A program made the position numbers and the translations under genes. The notes below the pieces were generated by a model, which was not told where the DNA came from, searched no databases, and saw nothing but the letters and a program-made list of their open reading frames with translations. Positions 32,276-42,941 of a DNA stretch of 64,000 bases are shown in pieces. Each line of letters opens with the position of its first letter. The first letter of the stretch is position 1. The stretch spans positions 153,267,577-153,331,576 of the forward strand of contig CP136065.1 of NCBI GenBank assembly GCA_032622095.1. Direction: 5' to 3'. The DNA comes from Siphonodentalium dalli. Taxonomy: Eukaryota > Mollusca > Scaphopoda > Gadilida > Siphonodentaliidae.

Positions 32276-32764
32276 CTGAAATACCGGTTGGGGGGGGTGG
32301 GCTGATGAACAATTTATTTATCTATTAAAATCTGAATATGTTATTGCAGTCTACTCCTTATCAGAACAGAGTCAGGTCTCCTGGGACCTCCTGGGACAAT
32401 CAGTAATGTAATGCTATATCTGAAATTGAAAACTTCTATAACACTCTTTAGTCTATAGAGTATATGTTATTAATTATTAAAAAAATGTATATATAAGGGG
32501 GTTTAGTCAATCACAAAATTGAGCTCTTCAGGGAAATGTGAACTAAATTCTGCTTGATACTGATTCTGGAGTATTTTTCTCTTTTGTAAAAGGGGTCTGA
32601 TGCCCTGGCCCCAGGATTAATAAATCCAGCAAAGTTGATAATTTAAAGCTTTAGGTCACAACAAAAGCTTGGTTTACGAACATTTGGGTTGAAAAAAAGT
32701 AGATGCAGGAGGGACAAAAATAAAAATTAAATTATGCATCAACACCACAACAATTGACAAATAG
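32276..32764. other. No gene seen
   Basis: Unique AT-rich DNA with a short poly-G (GGGGGGG near 32290). No convincing frame or repeat. Confidence 0.4.
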
Positions 32765-32916
32765 CAGAATTATCCATGAATTTCCCACCAATTCTGCTAC
32801 ACTTGTATATCTGTTGTCTGCTTATATTTAATATCCCTCCAGATGAATAATTTACCACTCCAATGTAAACTCTCATGACTAAATGGGAGCATCCATTTAG
32901 TAAAACAAGGGTAAAT
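32765..32916 (-). mobile_element. Family H element, partial
   Basis: TCTGTTGTCTGCTTATATTT, CCCTCCAGATGAATAATTTA, CCACTCCAATGTAAAC and GGGAGCATCCATTTAGTAAA repeat the H order in reverse, ending at GGGTAAATTAAC. Confidence 0.45.
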
Positions 32917-33478
32917 TAACAATAATTGATCTGTCAAATATTTGCTATCATCCTGACAACAACCGCTGGATAGATGGAAGAATGGATGGGCATGCTCATT
33001 TCAGGTAAAACAAATTCAATTGAGCCGACTGGAGCAAAATTTCCAACTCAACCAGGGGGGGGGGGGGGGGGGGGAAGGGGGGGGGGGAGGTATAAAAAAA
33101 AAATTCCGAGCATGTATGACCTGGGCCGGCCTCAAAACTTTATTCAGATAATGCAATTTAAAATTAAAACTGCCTTTAGACAGTCAGTATAATAGATTGA
33201 TTCTTGTTGTAAAATTACTAAATACTCAGTATATTAGGGCTGCCAAGATTCATCACGATTCAGATGCACTCTGTTTAAAAGTTCACGATGCTTCCACTCA
33301 AAACTCCTCATCTGGGCAGATCTGGGGACTGTATTAGCTGTTATATTCTACTTCCAATACCTGCATGGCCATGCATTTTGGTCATTTGAGTTAGGCCTTG
33401 TAATCTACTTCAAAGAATATGCTGAGGTGAACACTGATGAGAATATACATACTAATGAAAGTGCCAATGACACTGTAG
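32917..33478. other. No gene; double poly-G tract
   Basis: Runs of 20 G (33055-33074) and 11 G (33077-33087) followed by an A-run. The 72-codon ORF through it is an artefact of the homopolymer. A single hAT-like end TTAGGGCTGCCAAGATTC near 33235 has no visible partner. Confidence 0.5.
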
Positions 33479-33778
33479 TAGTGTTGAAACGATTTGTCGA
33501 TCAGTCGACAAATTGTTCACCAAAAGTCGACTCCAGAAACCAAAGTTCATTAGTTGCATTTTAAATTGAGCACACACTATGTTTTAAGAGGGAACTTGTA
33601 AACAGCAGTTATCTCACAGTGATTTACTTCAATTTTAAAACGATATCAAATATAATTTGATGACCTAGATACTTGTTAACAATGTTGGGTCGATCAAAAG
33701 CCATTTAATAGTCGACTTCGACTCGATTTTTTACTGTCGATTAGTCGACTATGAAAAACACTAGTCATTTCAACACGA
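33479..33778. mobile_element. Non-autonomous hAT element (300 bp)
   Basis: TAGTGTTGAAACGATTTGTC at the left and ACTAGTCATTTCAACACGA at the right are inverted (12 of the outer 14 bases match). The octamer CACTGTAG is exactly duplicated at 33471-33478 and 33779-33786. The interior is rich in GTCGAC words (CAGTCGACAAATTG; TTAGTCGACTATG). No transposase. Confidence 0.8.
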
Positions 33779-33845
33779 CACTGTAGCTCAACTTGGGAAG
33801 GAGTTAGTTTTTGCTGAGTAATGAATAGAATGATAAAGACGAAGG

Positions 33846-34720
33846 AAAGTAAACTAGAGGTCACCGAAGATCCATATATAGTTTGGTGATGATCAGATGA
33901 GGGATGTGGTCTGCAGAGTGCACCAAAGGATTTAGTCATACAAAGAGTAAATTACTAGATGGTTGCTGGCAGCCATTTTTTCAACGATTTTCAGCTCCCA
34001 TCTAGAGATCACACCGAAGATGAATATGAAGATTGGTGATGTTCGGATGAGGGATGTGGTTTGAGGATGTGCCAAAGTATTTAGTCATGCAAAGAGTAAA
34101 ATCCAAGATGGCTGCTGGCGACCATGTTTTTCATCGAAAATTGTTCAATGATAGCTCCCATCTACAGGTGATTCTAAACATGCCTGTAAATTTTCATATC
34201 AATTCTCCAATTAATGCGGGCTGCGGGGTCTGCCGATGGATTCAAATTTGGAATCCAAGATGGCTGCTGGTAGCGATGTTTTTAAAAAATTTCGGTCAAA
34301 ATAGGAGGCTCCCATCTGTAGGTCACCCTGAAGATCAATATGAAGTTTGGTGACGATCGGATGAGGGATGTGGTCTGAGGGTGTGCCAAAGGATTTAGTC
34401 ATGCAAAGATTAAATTCCAAGATGGCTGCCAGCGGCCATGTTTTTCATCAAATTTGATAGCTCCCATCTACAGGTGATCATGCCTGCAAAATAAAAAAAT
34501 TATCCGGCCATAGGCTGTAGGGTGTGCCGATGGATCCAAATTTGAAATCCAAGATGGCTGCTGGCATACATATTTTTCATCGAATTCGGAAAAGTTACAT
34601 ATGAAGTTTGGTGAAGATCGGATGAGGGATGCGGTCTGTAGGGCTTGCCGAAGGAAATTGCTGATGCACGCATGGACGACGGACGCCACCCATGACAATA
34701 GGTCAAACTTTACGTTGAGC
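33846..34720 (+). repeat. Family E repeat, longest block
   Basis: At least four diverged units, each with TCCAAGATGGCTGCTGGC, CATGTTTTTCATCGAA-like, AGCTCCCATCTA(C/G)AGGT, ATGAAGTTTGGTGACGATCG and GATGAGGGATGTGGTCTG, spaced roughly 160-190 bp. The 3' tail has CATGGACGACGGACGCCACC then AATAGGTCAAAC, matching a tail near 27975-28045. ORFs here are frames through the repeat. Confidence 0.6.
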
Positions 34721-35177
34721 TAAAAATTATTAAGTGGTTCATCTGGTCTTCACAGCCATCAATTGAGGCTCCCATCTAGATATGGGATGACAAACTTTTG
34801 GCCAAAGGATTATTTCGGTCCAGCGTGAACACTGAATATGAGAGCAAACACGAAGCCAAGCACGATAGCTTGATGAAATTCCACGAAACAATTAAAGCAA
34901 AACGCCACCTATATAATGGCTTGAAATCGACCAAATACAGGACAAAGACGAGTAGCCGCTCCAAGTATTAATTATTAAAGAACCAAAGATGTCTCGTGCT
35001 GAAAACAAATTAAATAACTCTCTGCTTCAAGTTGTTATTGAGGTTATTGGTGCATGTGACCAAAACGGACTATGGAAGGCCTGCATATACAGTATGCTGA
35101 TTATCTGTGAGGGAATGTCCCATGGGTCTTCTGTATTGATTTTCCCTCCCATGTAGTATTTATTTTCCTCTGATGAC
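34721..35177. other. No confident gene; lysine/serine-rich open frame
   Basis: A frame at about 34791-34967 (+) reads through roughly 58 codons to TAA with a basic C-terminus (KTSSRSKY). It has no clear acceptor and no recognised domain. It may be chance. Confidence 0.25.
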
Positions 35178-36060
35178 AGGAATTAGAAAGAATCCATTGT
35201 CATGGCAGGTCAGTGAGGGGATATACTTTGTCCACGATTATAATGGCAAACTCATGACTATAATGACAAACTCGGGGATGTATAATATTGTGTAGGTACC
35301 AGTGGCCCGCAGGGGTAGCGGAATGATTGAAGGGCAAGGGCCAGGAATTGGAGAGAATCCATTGTCATGGCAGGTCAGTGAAGGAATATACTTTGTTCAT
35401 TATTATAATGGCCAACTCCATCGGAGGATGTATCAGTCCTTCCCATGAGGCGCAAGCGATTGCTCTCGCACCGGTATGAACTCACTATTTGTAATTCACG
35501 GGTACTAAAATGCGCAATCGTCCCTCTTGTTTATGGTCGCTGTAATCGCTGATTCAATATTGAACTATTTGAAGGTAGAAGGTAGAACTTTTCCCATCTC
35601 AGTTAACCCTTTTGTTCTGCTGGTGCAGCATTAAAGGCCCTGTGCCAGTGCATTCTTTTATATATGTGAGTCTCCCATAGGATACAATGTCAATGTATAT
35701 ATTATTAGGCCAATGCATTCTCTTATATATGTGAGGCGACCTATGGGCGACTTGCATATATAAGAGAATGTATTAACACAGGGTTTTCGCAAAATTTCAG
35801 GAAGCTCCAGTCATGGAAGAGTTAAATTATGAGCATGTGAAAGTGCAACTTGACATAGGTCTATCCCACATTGATATTTTATTTGAGAAGAATCCAACTT
35901 ACAATTATATTACGGGCGCAATTACATGTACGCCCATCTTCTGAATTGCGAGAGCAAATAAGTGCTCTCGCTGTGTTTTCCACGTGGGAAGAACTGAATG
36001 TATAATATTTTATAGGTGCCTGGCACACAGGGGCAATGAAAGCACTGAAGGACAAAAGGG
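35178..36060 (+). repeat. Repeat K with internal duplication, interrupted by family B
   Basis: AGAATCCATTGTCATGGCAG and GTCAGTGA...ATATACTTTGT occur twice (about 35188 and 35353). ATGTATAATATTGTGTAGG near 35278 recurs as ATGTATAATATTTTATAGG near 35998. The 29034-29310 sequence aligns with 35460-35570 plus 35845-36000. The gap is the B element at 35603-35825. Confidence 0.5.
35603..35825. mobile_element. Family B TTAA element
   Basis: TTAA (35603-35606) with CCCTTTTGTTCTGCTGG, hairpins with CTCCCATAGG and GACCTATGGGCGACTTGC, and the right end AGCTCCAGTCATGGAAGAG then TTAA (35822-35825). Inserted in repeat K. Confidence 0.65.
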
Positions 36061-36368
36061 CACAATTAACCCTCAAAAAGGAATTTAACTTTTCCCAATG
36101 TAAAGACATGTGTAATGTAACAGAACGAAAGTCAGATAAGATTGCATGGGAGTCGCACCAAAAGTTAGCAGCACTCAGAATGGTCTGACATTTGCCCCCC
36201 CCCCCCCTAAATATTTGAGCACCCGTACGGCTATGCTACAGGAGTAATTAAGTATCCTGCCAGGGATTAGGTTTTTGTTCGCATCCTGTACTCAGAGACT
36301 GTAACACCATGATATTACACAAGCCATCATAATCGTGGATGAAAACACTTGTAGTCATTCCTTATTAT
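36061..36368. other. No gene seen
   Basis: Unique sequence with a C-run (about 36198-36207). No splice-flanked frame. Confidence 0.4.
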
Positions 36369-36788
36369 CAAGCCTGCAAATAGTGTCTGTCATTTTCCTC
36401 TGATGACAGGAATTAGAGGGTGAATTTAGTGATGCTATTCTGCACAGCGGACAAGCATCACCAAATTACCCTCTGGGAACCTCATTCTGCTTAAGCTTCA
36501 AATGGTATGGGAGACATAGGATCAGATTGAAGTTAATTCCCAAGTTGAAGTTGGTGATATTCACCCATTAGTCACCTCGATTATGCAATTTTCTTCTGCA
36601 ATTTAGGGGATATAGAAACTGAACAGAAGGGAAAAAGTAACTGAAAACAATATTAATTTGAGACTATAGACACTTCCAAGAAGATGAGGCCAAAGCAGAA
36701 TGAGGTCCCCATAGGGGAAATTTGGTGATGCTAGCCCACTGTGGGGGACCTCATTCTGCAAATGTCAGACACACTATATCTAGACTTG
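36369..36788. mobile_element. Family C element
   Basis: CAAGCCTGCAAATAGTGTCT at the left. Includes AGGGTGAATTTAGTGATGCT, GGGAACCTCATTCTGCTTAA, a ~190-bp spacer (GAAGTTGGTGATATTCACCC; GGGGATATAGAAACTGAA) also found at 30900-31080, then CAGAATGAGGTCCCCATAG and CACACTATATCTAGACTTG. Confidence 0.55.
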
Positions 36789-37249
36789 AATGGGGGCAGC
36801 TAGCTCCTGCATGTCATCCCTCCTCATCCACCACCTTATATAGGAATGGGAGATACAACTGGTTCCAAAGTGAATCAAGAAATGGATATTGAGATACTAT
36901 GTATCGTATCGGGCCATAATTATCGCATGTCGCAACTTGCATGAATACTGTTTTTAACTTAGCAATTGCAGCTTATAGACTTTTCTCGCCTTGTGTAATG
37001 TCGCCTCAAGTTATATTTATTGGGTTTTATTTTTATTCTCAAACTAGAGTTCACATTCGTTACTAAATGGTGATCAATCAATGGTACGTTGCTTCCTAAC
37101 AATTTCAAGTGGCAACGCAGGTTACAACAGCAGTCTTTATATATTCAGAATTAAGAATAACATCAAAGCCTCATATACCTGTACTTCATCTGGAGTTTTC
37201 ACAAAATTTATATATATATATGTCGATATACTTCATTTTAATATTCCAA
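36789..37249. other. No gene seen
   Basis: Unique AT-rich DNA; a 73-codon ORF at 37081-37302 runs into the neighbouring B element and has no recognised domain. Confidence 0.4.
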
Positions 37250-37495
37250 TTAACACTTCCATGACTGGAGCTTCCAGATATTTTGCAAACACCCTGTGCT
37301 AAATGCATTCTCTTATATATGCAAGATGTACGAGAGAATGCATTGGCCTAACAATATATACCTTGACCTTGTATAAAGCCTATGCATTATCTTATATATG
37401 CGAGGCTCCCTATGGTAGACTCGCATATATAAGAGAATGAACTGGCACAGGATAATAATGCTGCAGCAACACAGCTCCCGTCATGGAAGGGTTAA
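37250..37495. mobile_element. Family B TTAA element
   Basis: TTAA (37250-37253) with CACTTCCATGACTGGAGC and TTAA (37492-37495) after CTCCCGTCATGGAAGGG. The interior has AATGCATTCTCTTATATATG and CTCCCTATGGTAGACTCG hairpins. Confidence 0.65.
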
Positions 37496-38740
37496 AACAT
37501 TTCAAAATGTTTCAATGTAAAAATTTCAGCATATAATCAGGAACACTCATCATATCTAGATACCAATCTGTATCGCAAACCATGTATTGAGGTACATATC
37601 ATTTCGTGACACAAAATCTCCCTTATACCGTCCAGCGTGTTGTTGCCACCTATGTAATTGCTCTAATTTTTTATATCTCATTCCAGCCCGAATATACAAT
37701 TTATACCAATATTACTGGTAATTACAATGTTTAAAGATGTACTACTCTGCAAACATGCATACACAGTGTTCACACTGTCGATAGCCAAGTTGACCAATGC
37801 CAGATTTTTTTCGAAATTCGCCAAAGGAAATTTCATTTGGCCAAAAAGGTTTCAAGCCAAAAGTCAGCAATCACCTCTAATTATATCACCATGCTGATCT
37901 CGCGGAGAGCATTTCATGTTTACTTAAAAAGAGCACTGAAAATTTAGTAAATTAACATTTTCTTCCGCTTCACGTTTGTCAAAAGATGAAAATATACATT
38001 TTTAAACCCTTAAAGACTAATGGTATTTTGAAATTACATATATGCCAAATACTTCCATTCAAATGCACTTCTCTTTATTCAAAAGATCGCGATATCAAGG
38101 GAGTAAATCAAAATAGAATAAATGTGCAGACCCAAATAGAGACATTATGCAGGGTGGAAATTTTCTAAGAAATTAATTAAGATGCATGTACATGTATTTG
38201 GAACACAAAAGTAGGTCTATATGTTTCAAATATGCTCAGTGAAACAAAGCGAAAAGTAGTGTCAACTTAAATTTTGTATGTTGTTGTAAATGGAGGTCTG
38301 GCACCCTGAAAACATCTAAGACATTAAAGGTGTTTCATATTACTTTAAATCTGGTTCATTATTCCGACGGAGCGAATCTCATCATGGTTCCTACCAGCAT
38401 CAAGCAGCTAAGCTAACACCGGATAAGACAGGGACCAATTTCCAATCATCAGGCGAATCGCCGTAGTTGACAGGAATCAGTAATTTTGCTCAATGATTTT
38501 CTCGACCTTAATCTGCATGGAGCCATTCCAACATGTCATGGATGATGATACTTGCCAGGGCGATCAATAAGGAAATGTCCTGTTTCTCATCAGAGCACAA
38601 TTAGCCTCCATCAATTAAACTACAGTGTTCAACAATGTCTATTGTCTGGGAGAACCATGTTGGCTATATACCATTTCCTATTTATTATACCCGGTAGATA
38701 CTCGTGTAGTCTACGATGAAAGCAAGACAACTGTTGATCT
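37496..38740. other. No gene seen
   Basis: About 1.2 kb of apparently unique sequence. A 60-codon ORF at 37986-38168 shows no domain or splice context. Confidence 0.45.
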
Positions 38741-38945
38741 GCAGTAATGCCCTAAATAATCAACTCCTTAACAACACCAGAATTATGGGTAATTTTTCAG
38801 GATTTAGTCGGAAATATGGCTTGTTGCCATTCATCGGAAAGCTCTCAGTGATGAATGGCAAGAAGCCATATTTCTGACTAAATCCTGAAAAATTACCCAT
38901 AATTCTGCTGTTGTTAAGGAGTCCATTATTTAGGGCATTACTTTA
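38741..38945. mobile_element. Family A fold-back MITE
   Basis: GCAGTAATGCCCTAAATAAT to TTATTTAGGGCATTACTTTA; the arms are joined at GGAAAGCTCTCAGTGATGAATG, so the right arm lacks its innermost ~12 bases. Confidence 0.7.
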
Positions 38946-38988
38946 ATACTGGTATTTGGTTTTCGTAAAAGGACTCCAAGAATATGTC

Positions 38989-39204
38989 TACAGTAATGCC
39001 CTAAATAATCGACTCCTTAACCACAGCAGAATTATGGGTAATTTTTCAGGATTTAGTCGGAAATATGGCTTGTTGCCATTCATCCTCACTGAGAACTTTC
39101 CGATGAATGGCAACAAGCCACATTTCCAACTAAATCCTGAAAAAATTACCCATAATTTTTCCATGTTTAACGAGTCGGTTTAAGTTATTTAGGGCATTAC
39201 TGTA
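38989..39204. mobile_element. Family A fold-back MITE, second copy 44 bp downstream
   Basis: TACAGTAATGCCCTAAATAA to TTATTTAGGGCATTACTGTA. The left arm is intact; the right arm carries several substitutions (CATGTTTAACGAGTCGG). Confidence 0.75.
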
Positions 39205-39287
39205 TATTAGGGCCGAAAAAAGCTGTCTGACTCAAACATTTGATGTTATCGACTGATGATACTTGAGCTGACTAAGTGTCAGACCAT

Positions 39288-39646
39288 GCCAGTAAATAAT
39301 GTGTCTGTCATTTGCAGAATGAGGTCCCCAGAGGGCGAATTTAGTGATACTCTCATGCACAGCGTGAAAGCATCAGCAAATTCACCCTCTGGGGACCTCC
39401 TTCTGCTTAGGCCTCATCTTCCGGTAAGTATCTATAGTGTCAAATTAACATTATTTTTAGTTACTTTTTCCCCTCTGGGAAGTTTCTATATCCCCTAATT
39501 TGCAGAAGTGCATAATCAAGGTGACTATTGGGTGAACATCACCAACTTCAACTGGGGAACTTCAATCTATGCAGGATATAGCATCACTAAATTCACCCTC
39601 TGGGGAACTCATTCTGCAAATGTCAGACACACTAAATTCAGGCTTG
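39288..39646. mobile_element. Family C element
   Basis: GTGTCTGTCATTTGCAGAAT, GAGGTCCCCAGAGGGCG, GGGGACCTCCTTCTGC, a spacer with GTGAACATCACCAACTTC, then CACCCTCTGGGGAACTCATT and GTCAGACACACTAAATTCAG. The outermost CAAGCC end is degraded. Confidence 0.55.
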
Positions 39647-40027
39647 CGCAACCGTAGGTTGGTAGTAAATGGAAGAGGAAGACTATATGGTATGAGCTTT
39701 TTCGAAAAGTGACACATGGCTCAATTCGAAAGATTCAAGGTGACCTTGGATCCAATTCATGACTTTTGCAACTGAAAAATAATTCTGATTCAACATCAAG
39801 GGAGCCATTGAGAATTCCTGCCGAGCAGGGTAAAACACAGTGTAATTACAAACCCTAGTGTTTACGTGGCTGACAAGATGCACGCAGTGCAAAGAACACA
39901 TCAGATTCTGATGATCGTGAAGATGTGATCAACATTTATTGCAGAGCAAGAGAGTGAGATAATCAGAGCAGACTCTATGCCAGACCAACCATAATGTGTC
40001 CCATTTAAATACGGGTGACGGACGTAT
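39647..40027. other. No confident gene
   Basis: May include upstream DIRS-like sequence, but I can read no motif. A minus-strand 72-codon ORF at 39683-39901 has no recognised domain. Confidence 0.3.
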
Positions 40028-41040
40028 CAAAATGACAAGAAGCAAATTAGACCTGTCATAAATCTGTCACCTCTCAACCAGTACAGTAATGCTCCCCGAG
40101 AGCTTTCCGATGAAAAGATTGTGGAAAAGTTATTGAAAGGACCGCGTGAAAACCAGAGCAGTATATTGACAGCTTCTGGGATTGATAGCCCCTTGTGTAG
40201 AAATCATTCCCTATGTGACTCTTCGAATGAGACCAACTCAATGGCATCTGAAACAATATTGGAATTGATCATGTCAACTATATTGGTGGTTAAAATCAGC
40301 AAAATATTTGAAGGGTCATTCCATTGCAAAAGAGAGTGTACTTTAGTTGCTGATATAGTCACAACCAATGCCAGTACAATAGGTTGGGGAGGACATTTTG
40401 GGACCAAATTGATTCAGGGCAAGTTGTGTGACGAATTTGCTAGAAATGAAAGCAGTTCAGCTGGTAGTGAATCAGTTTCTCCTGTATCCGGTACCTCCAG
40501 GATCAGTCAGTCTTATACCAACCAACAACATGACAGTGACTTGCTAGCTAAACAAAACATGGAGAGATCCATTCATTTATAATTTTTGTCCAATGTCACA
40601 GAAAATTTTGGAACTAGCAATAACAAAATTGTCTTCAGTGCATCTAGTAGACGAAAAGAACGCCTTTGCAGCTACATTGAGCCGAGACAAATTTTCAGAT
40701 GAAATATCGATGACAATACTGGACAAAAATATTCCAATTATGGGAGTCCTCTATTTTAATGGACATACCAGTATTTGCCACTGATAAAATTAGAAAACAG
40801 TTTTGTTTTGCTCATGAAAACCACATCCTCAAGCATATACCCTAGATGTATTGACAACATGTTTTGCCTATGCTTTTCCTCCGTTTCCAATTGTGTCACA
40901 CGAGTTTGGATTCACATGTGTCAATATCAGTGCAAACTCATTCTTATAGCTCCCCAGTGACGGTGCTGGTATCCAGGTCTACTGGTGATTTCCCTGGAGG
41001 ATTCCACAGTTCCACTGGTGGAGAATCTACTAACACGGCA
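40028..41040 (+). pseudogene. DIRS-like retrotransposon relic (RT / RNase H region)
   Basis: In order, in shifting frames, these are readable: KKQIRPVINLSPLNQ (40040-40080, the RT motif R-P-V-x-N-L-x-P-L-N), ASTIGWGGHFGT (about 40370-40405, like the RNase H TDASLTGWGG motif), NNMTVTC...LNKTWRDP (about 40525-40570, like DNTTVVSYINKQGG), LSSVHLVDEKNAFAATLSRD (about 40630-40690, like AVHIPGxxNxxADxLSR) and FAYAFPPFPIV (about 40865-40897). This order is characteristic of DIRS-type elements. Stops and frameshifts make it inactive. The 153-codon ORF at 40121-40582 is one surviving frame. Similarity to related retroelement groups cannot be excluded without a search. Confidence 0.6.
40083..40115. mobile_element. 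Family A deletion footprint
   Basis: TACAGTAATGC is joined directly to CCCCGAGAGCTTTCCGATGA, i.e. the outer end of family A fused to its hairpin centre. Lies in the DIRS-like relic right after LSPLNQ. Confidence 0.5.
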
Positions 41041-41074
41041 CAACAAAATGAAAGTGTCAGTGACCTGTAGGGAG

Positions 41075-41664
41075 TGCCATAGGATTTCATTTAAAGTTTA
41101 AAATCCAAAATGGCTGGAAAAAAAAATTGGAAAAATTTGATGGCTCCAATCTAGTGCATGGTCACCACGAAGATCCATTTGAAGACTGGTGACGATCGGA
41201 TAATGGATGTCGTCTGTAGGGTGTGCCAAAGGATTTAGTCATGCAAAGACCAAAATCCAAGATGTATGTCATTGAAAATCATTCAAATTTGATAGCTCTC
41301 ATTTAGAGGTGATCCTAAACATGCCTGTAAATGTTCAAAACAATTCTCCAATAAATGCGGGCTGCAGAGTGTGTTTATGAAATTATGAATCCAAATATTT
41401 GAATTCCAAGATGGCTGCTGGCGACCGTGTTTTTAACAGTGAAAATTGGAGGCTCCCATCTAGAGGTCACGCCGAAGATCTATATGAAATTTGTTGACTA
41501 TCGGATGAGAGATGTGACCTTTAGGGTGTGTCAAAGAGTAAAATCCAAGATGGCCACTGGCGGACATGTTTTCCAATGAAATTCACAATTTCATAGCTCA
41601 CGTCTAGTGGTCACTCCAAAGATACATATGAAATTTGGTGACGATCGGATGAGGGATGTGTCTA
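41075..41664 (+). repeat. Family E repeat
   Basis: AAATCCAAAATGGCTGG, TTGGTGACGATCGGAT..ATGGATG, AGGATTTAGTCATGCAAAG, CATGCCTGTAAATGTTCAAA and AATTCCAAGATGGCTGCTGG in diverged units. Ends at the insertion point of the family C element (GATGTGTCTA). Confidence 0.55.
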
Positions 41665-41918
41665 CAAGCCTTGAAATAGTGTGTCTGTCATTTGCAGAAT
41701 GAGGTCCCCAGAGGGTGAATTTAGTGATGCTACCCCGCATAGCGGGCTAGCATCACCAAATTCACCCTCTGGGGACCTCATTCTGCTTACACCTCAGCAG
41801 AATGAGGTTCCCAGAGGGTGAATTTGGTGATGCTAGCCCGCTATGCGGGGTAGCATCACTAAATTCACCCTCTGGGGACTTCATTCTGCAAATGACAGAC
41901 ACCCTATCTCAAGGCTTG
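41665..41918. mobile_element. Family C element with two hairpins and a target duplication
   Basis: CAAGCCTTGAAATAGTGTGT at the left, CTCAAGGCTTG at the right. Flanked by TGTCTA on both sides (41659-41664 and 41919-41924); the match may extend to 8 bp depending on the boundary. Two hairpins are built from GAATGAGGTCCCCAGAGGG and CTAGCATCACCAAATTCACC. Confidence 0.7.
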
Positions 41919-41924
41919 TGTCTA

Positions 41925-42232
41925 GAAACCCACCCCACCCCACCCCAATCAGGTCAAAATACTGTAGTGCAGATGAAATTTTTGGAAACTTAGATATTTT
42001 GTCAGACCTATAGGCCTATGTATGCTCCTCAGAATATTAGTTATCCAAAGTTAAGAATGTGTGTGCAATAAGGTGGAAACATTTGAGAGGGCACCTCTAG
42101 TTTTATGTCCCTGGTTTTGAAGTTTGCCTGGTGCCTACGCAATTGCGACTTTTGCTTTATAATATTTGCAATAGTTTCCACCTTTCCAGACTAATTACGC
42201 TATTCGTCTAATAGTATTGTTCTTCATTTCAG
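41925..42232. other. Upstream of candidate exon; no gene seen
   Basis: Contains CCCCACCCCACCCCA near 41932-41947 and ends in a good acceptor (TATTGTTCTTCATTTCAG). It would be intron if the exon at 42233 is real. Confidence 0.35.
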
Positions 42233-42335
42233 CCAGCTGCATATAGATGATGACTTTGACCGACTTGTACATGGAATAGAACAGGCAATCATCGATCATG
42301 CCAACACAGATCTCTCAGTTAAAATAAGAGAATAA
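42233..42335 (+). CDS. Candidate terminal coding exon of an unidentified host gene
   Basis: The pyrimidine-rich TTGTTCTTCATTTCAG precedes 42233. One base completes an upstream codon, then 33 codons follow to TAA at 42333-42335: QLHIDDDFDRLVHGIEQA, then IIDHANTDLSVKIRE. Composition is acidic/amphipathic and protein-like, without low complexity. The two other frames stop at once. I do not recognise the family. No AATAAA is seen in the next 200 bp and the upstream exons are not in view, so this could be a chance frame. Confidence 0.4.
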
Positions 42336-42604
42336 GAATTCACATGCAGGTGACTTCACAAATTTAATAGGCACTATGGCCGAGTTATACCATTGTAACT
42401 TCAAATGGAACACCACCACATAATGATTGTTCCCAATAACAGACAGAACTTATAAATTCCCTTACAAATTAGATACATAGTGACATTGTCATTAGCAAGA
42501 AATTTTCTAGACAGGAAGACAGACACCCAGGTAAGGCTATTATCCTATGCAGAGAACTATATAGGTGTCATGATGAGTCACATTGAAAGAGCACATAATA
42601 CTGC
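42336..42604. other. Possible 3' UTR; no gene
   Basis: Short interval between the candidate exon and element D. No canonical polyadenylation hexamer seen. Confidence 0.3.
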
Positions 42605-42881
42605 TTAACTCTTTCGCTGCCAAACGCGCATCAATGCGAACTTCGAAGACGCTGCCAATCGCGCATTTTTGCGAATTTGGTATGTAGTCTAATGTATGGG
42701 ATATAACTCTATTCTTTCCGGCATGTTTGACAGTGTACAATGTATTTATATGTAGTACTGTTGCGCGCGAACAATTTAAAGCGACAATGTCCTCAAGGTC
42801 ATGCTATTTCTGACGTTATGGGAGTACAGTCAGAGTCGGAATATTGCGTCATTGTTGTTAGCACGTGGTTATCAGTCGAAA

Positions 42882-42941
42882 ATGGCTGCTCGCAAAAGAC
42901 TCAGGACTGAAGAAGTTATTGTTATTACCTCTATACTCTAA
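42882..42941 (+). pseudogene. Start of a lost piggyBac-type transposase ORF (19 codons)
   Basis: ATG at 42882, 277 bp inside the element's left TTAA, opens MAARKRLRTEEVIVIT and stops at 42939-42941. It is identical at the protein level to 11107-11166. The breakpoint with the minisatellite is at about codon 17 (ACCTCTATACTC). This is what an internal deletion of an autonomous piggyBac would leave. The identification rests on the TTAA ends, the position and the short motif. Confidence 0.45.

Noticed and set aside
32974-33192. 72-codon ORF rich in glycine
   Set aside because: Produced by the poly-G tract.
33235-33260. Single hAT-like end TTAGGGCTGCCAAGATTC
   Set aside because: No inverted partner or duplication found nearby.
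34791-34967. Open frame with basic C-terminus (KTSSRSKY)
   Set aside because: A run of about 58 codons is not rare by chance, and no convincing acceptor precedes it. Left as uninterpreted.
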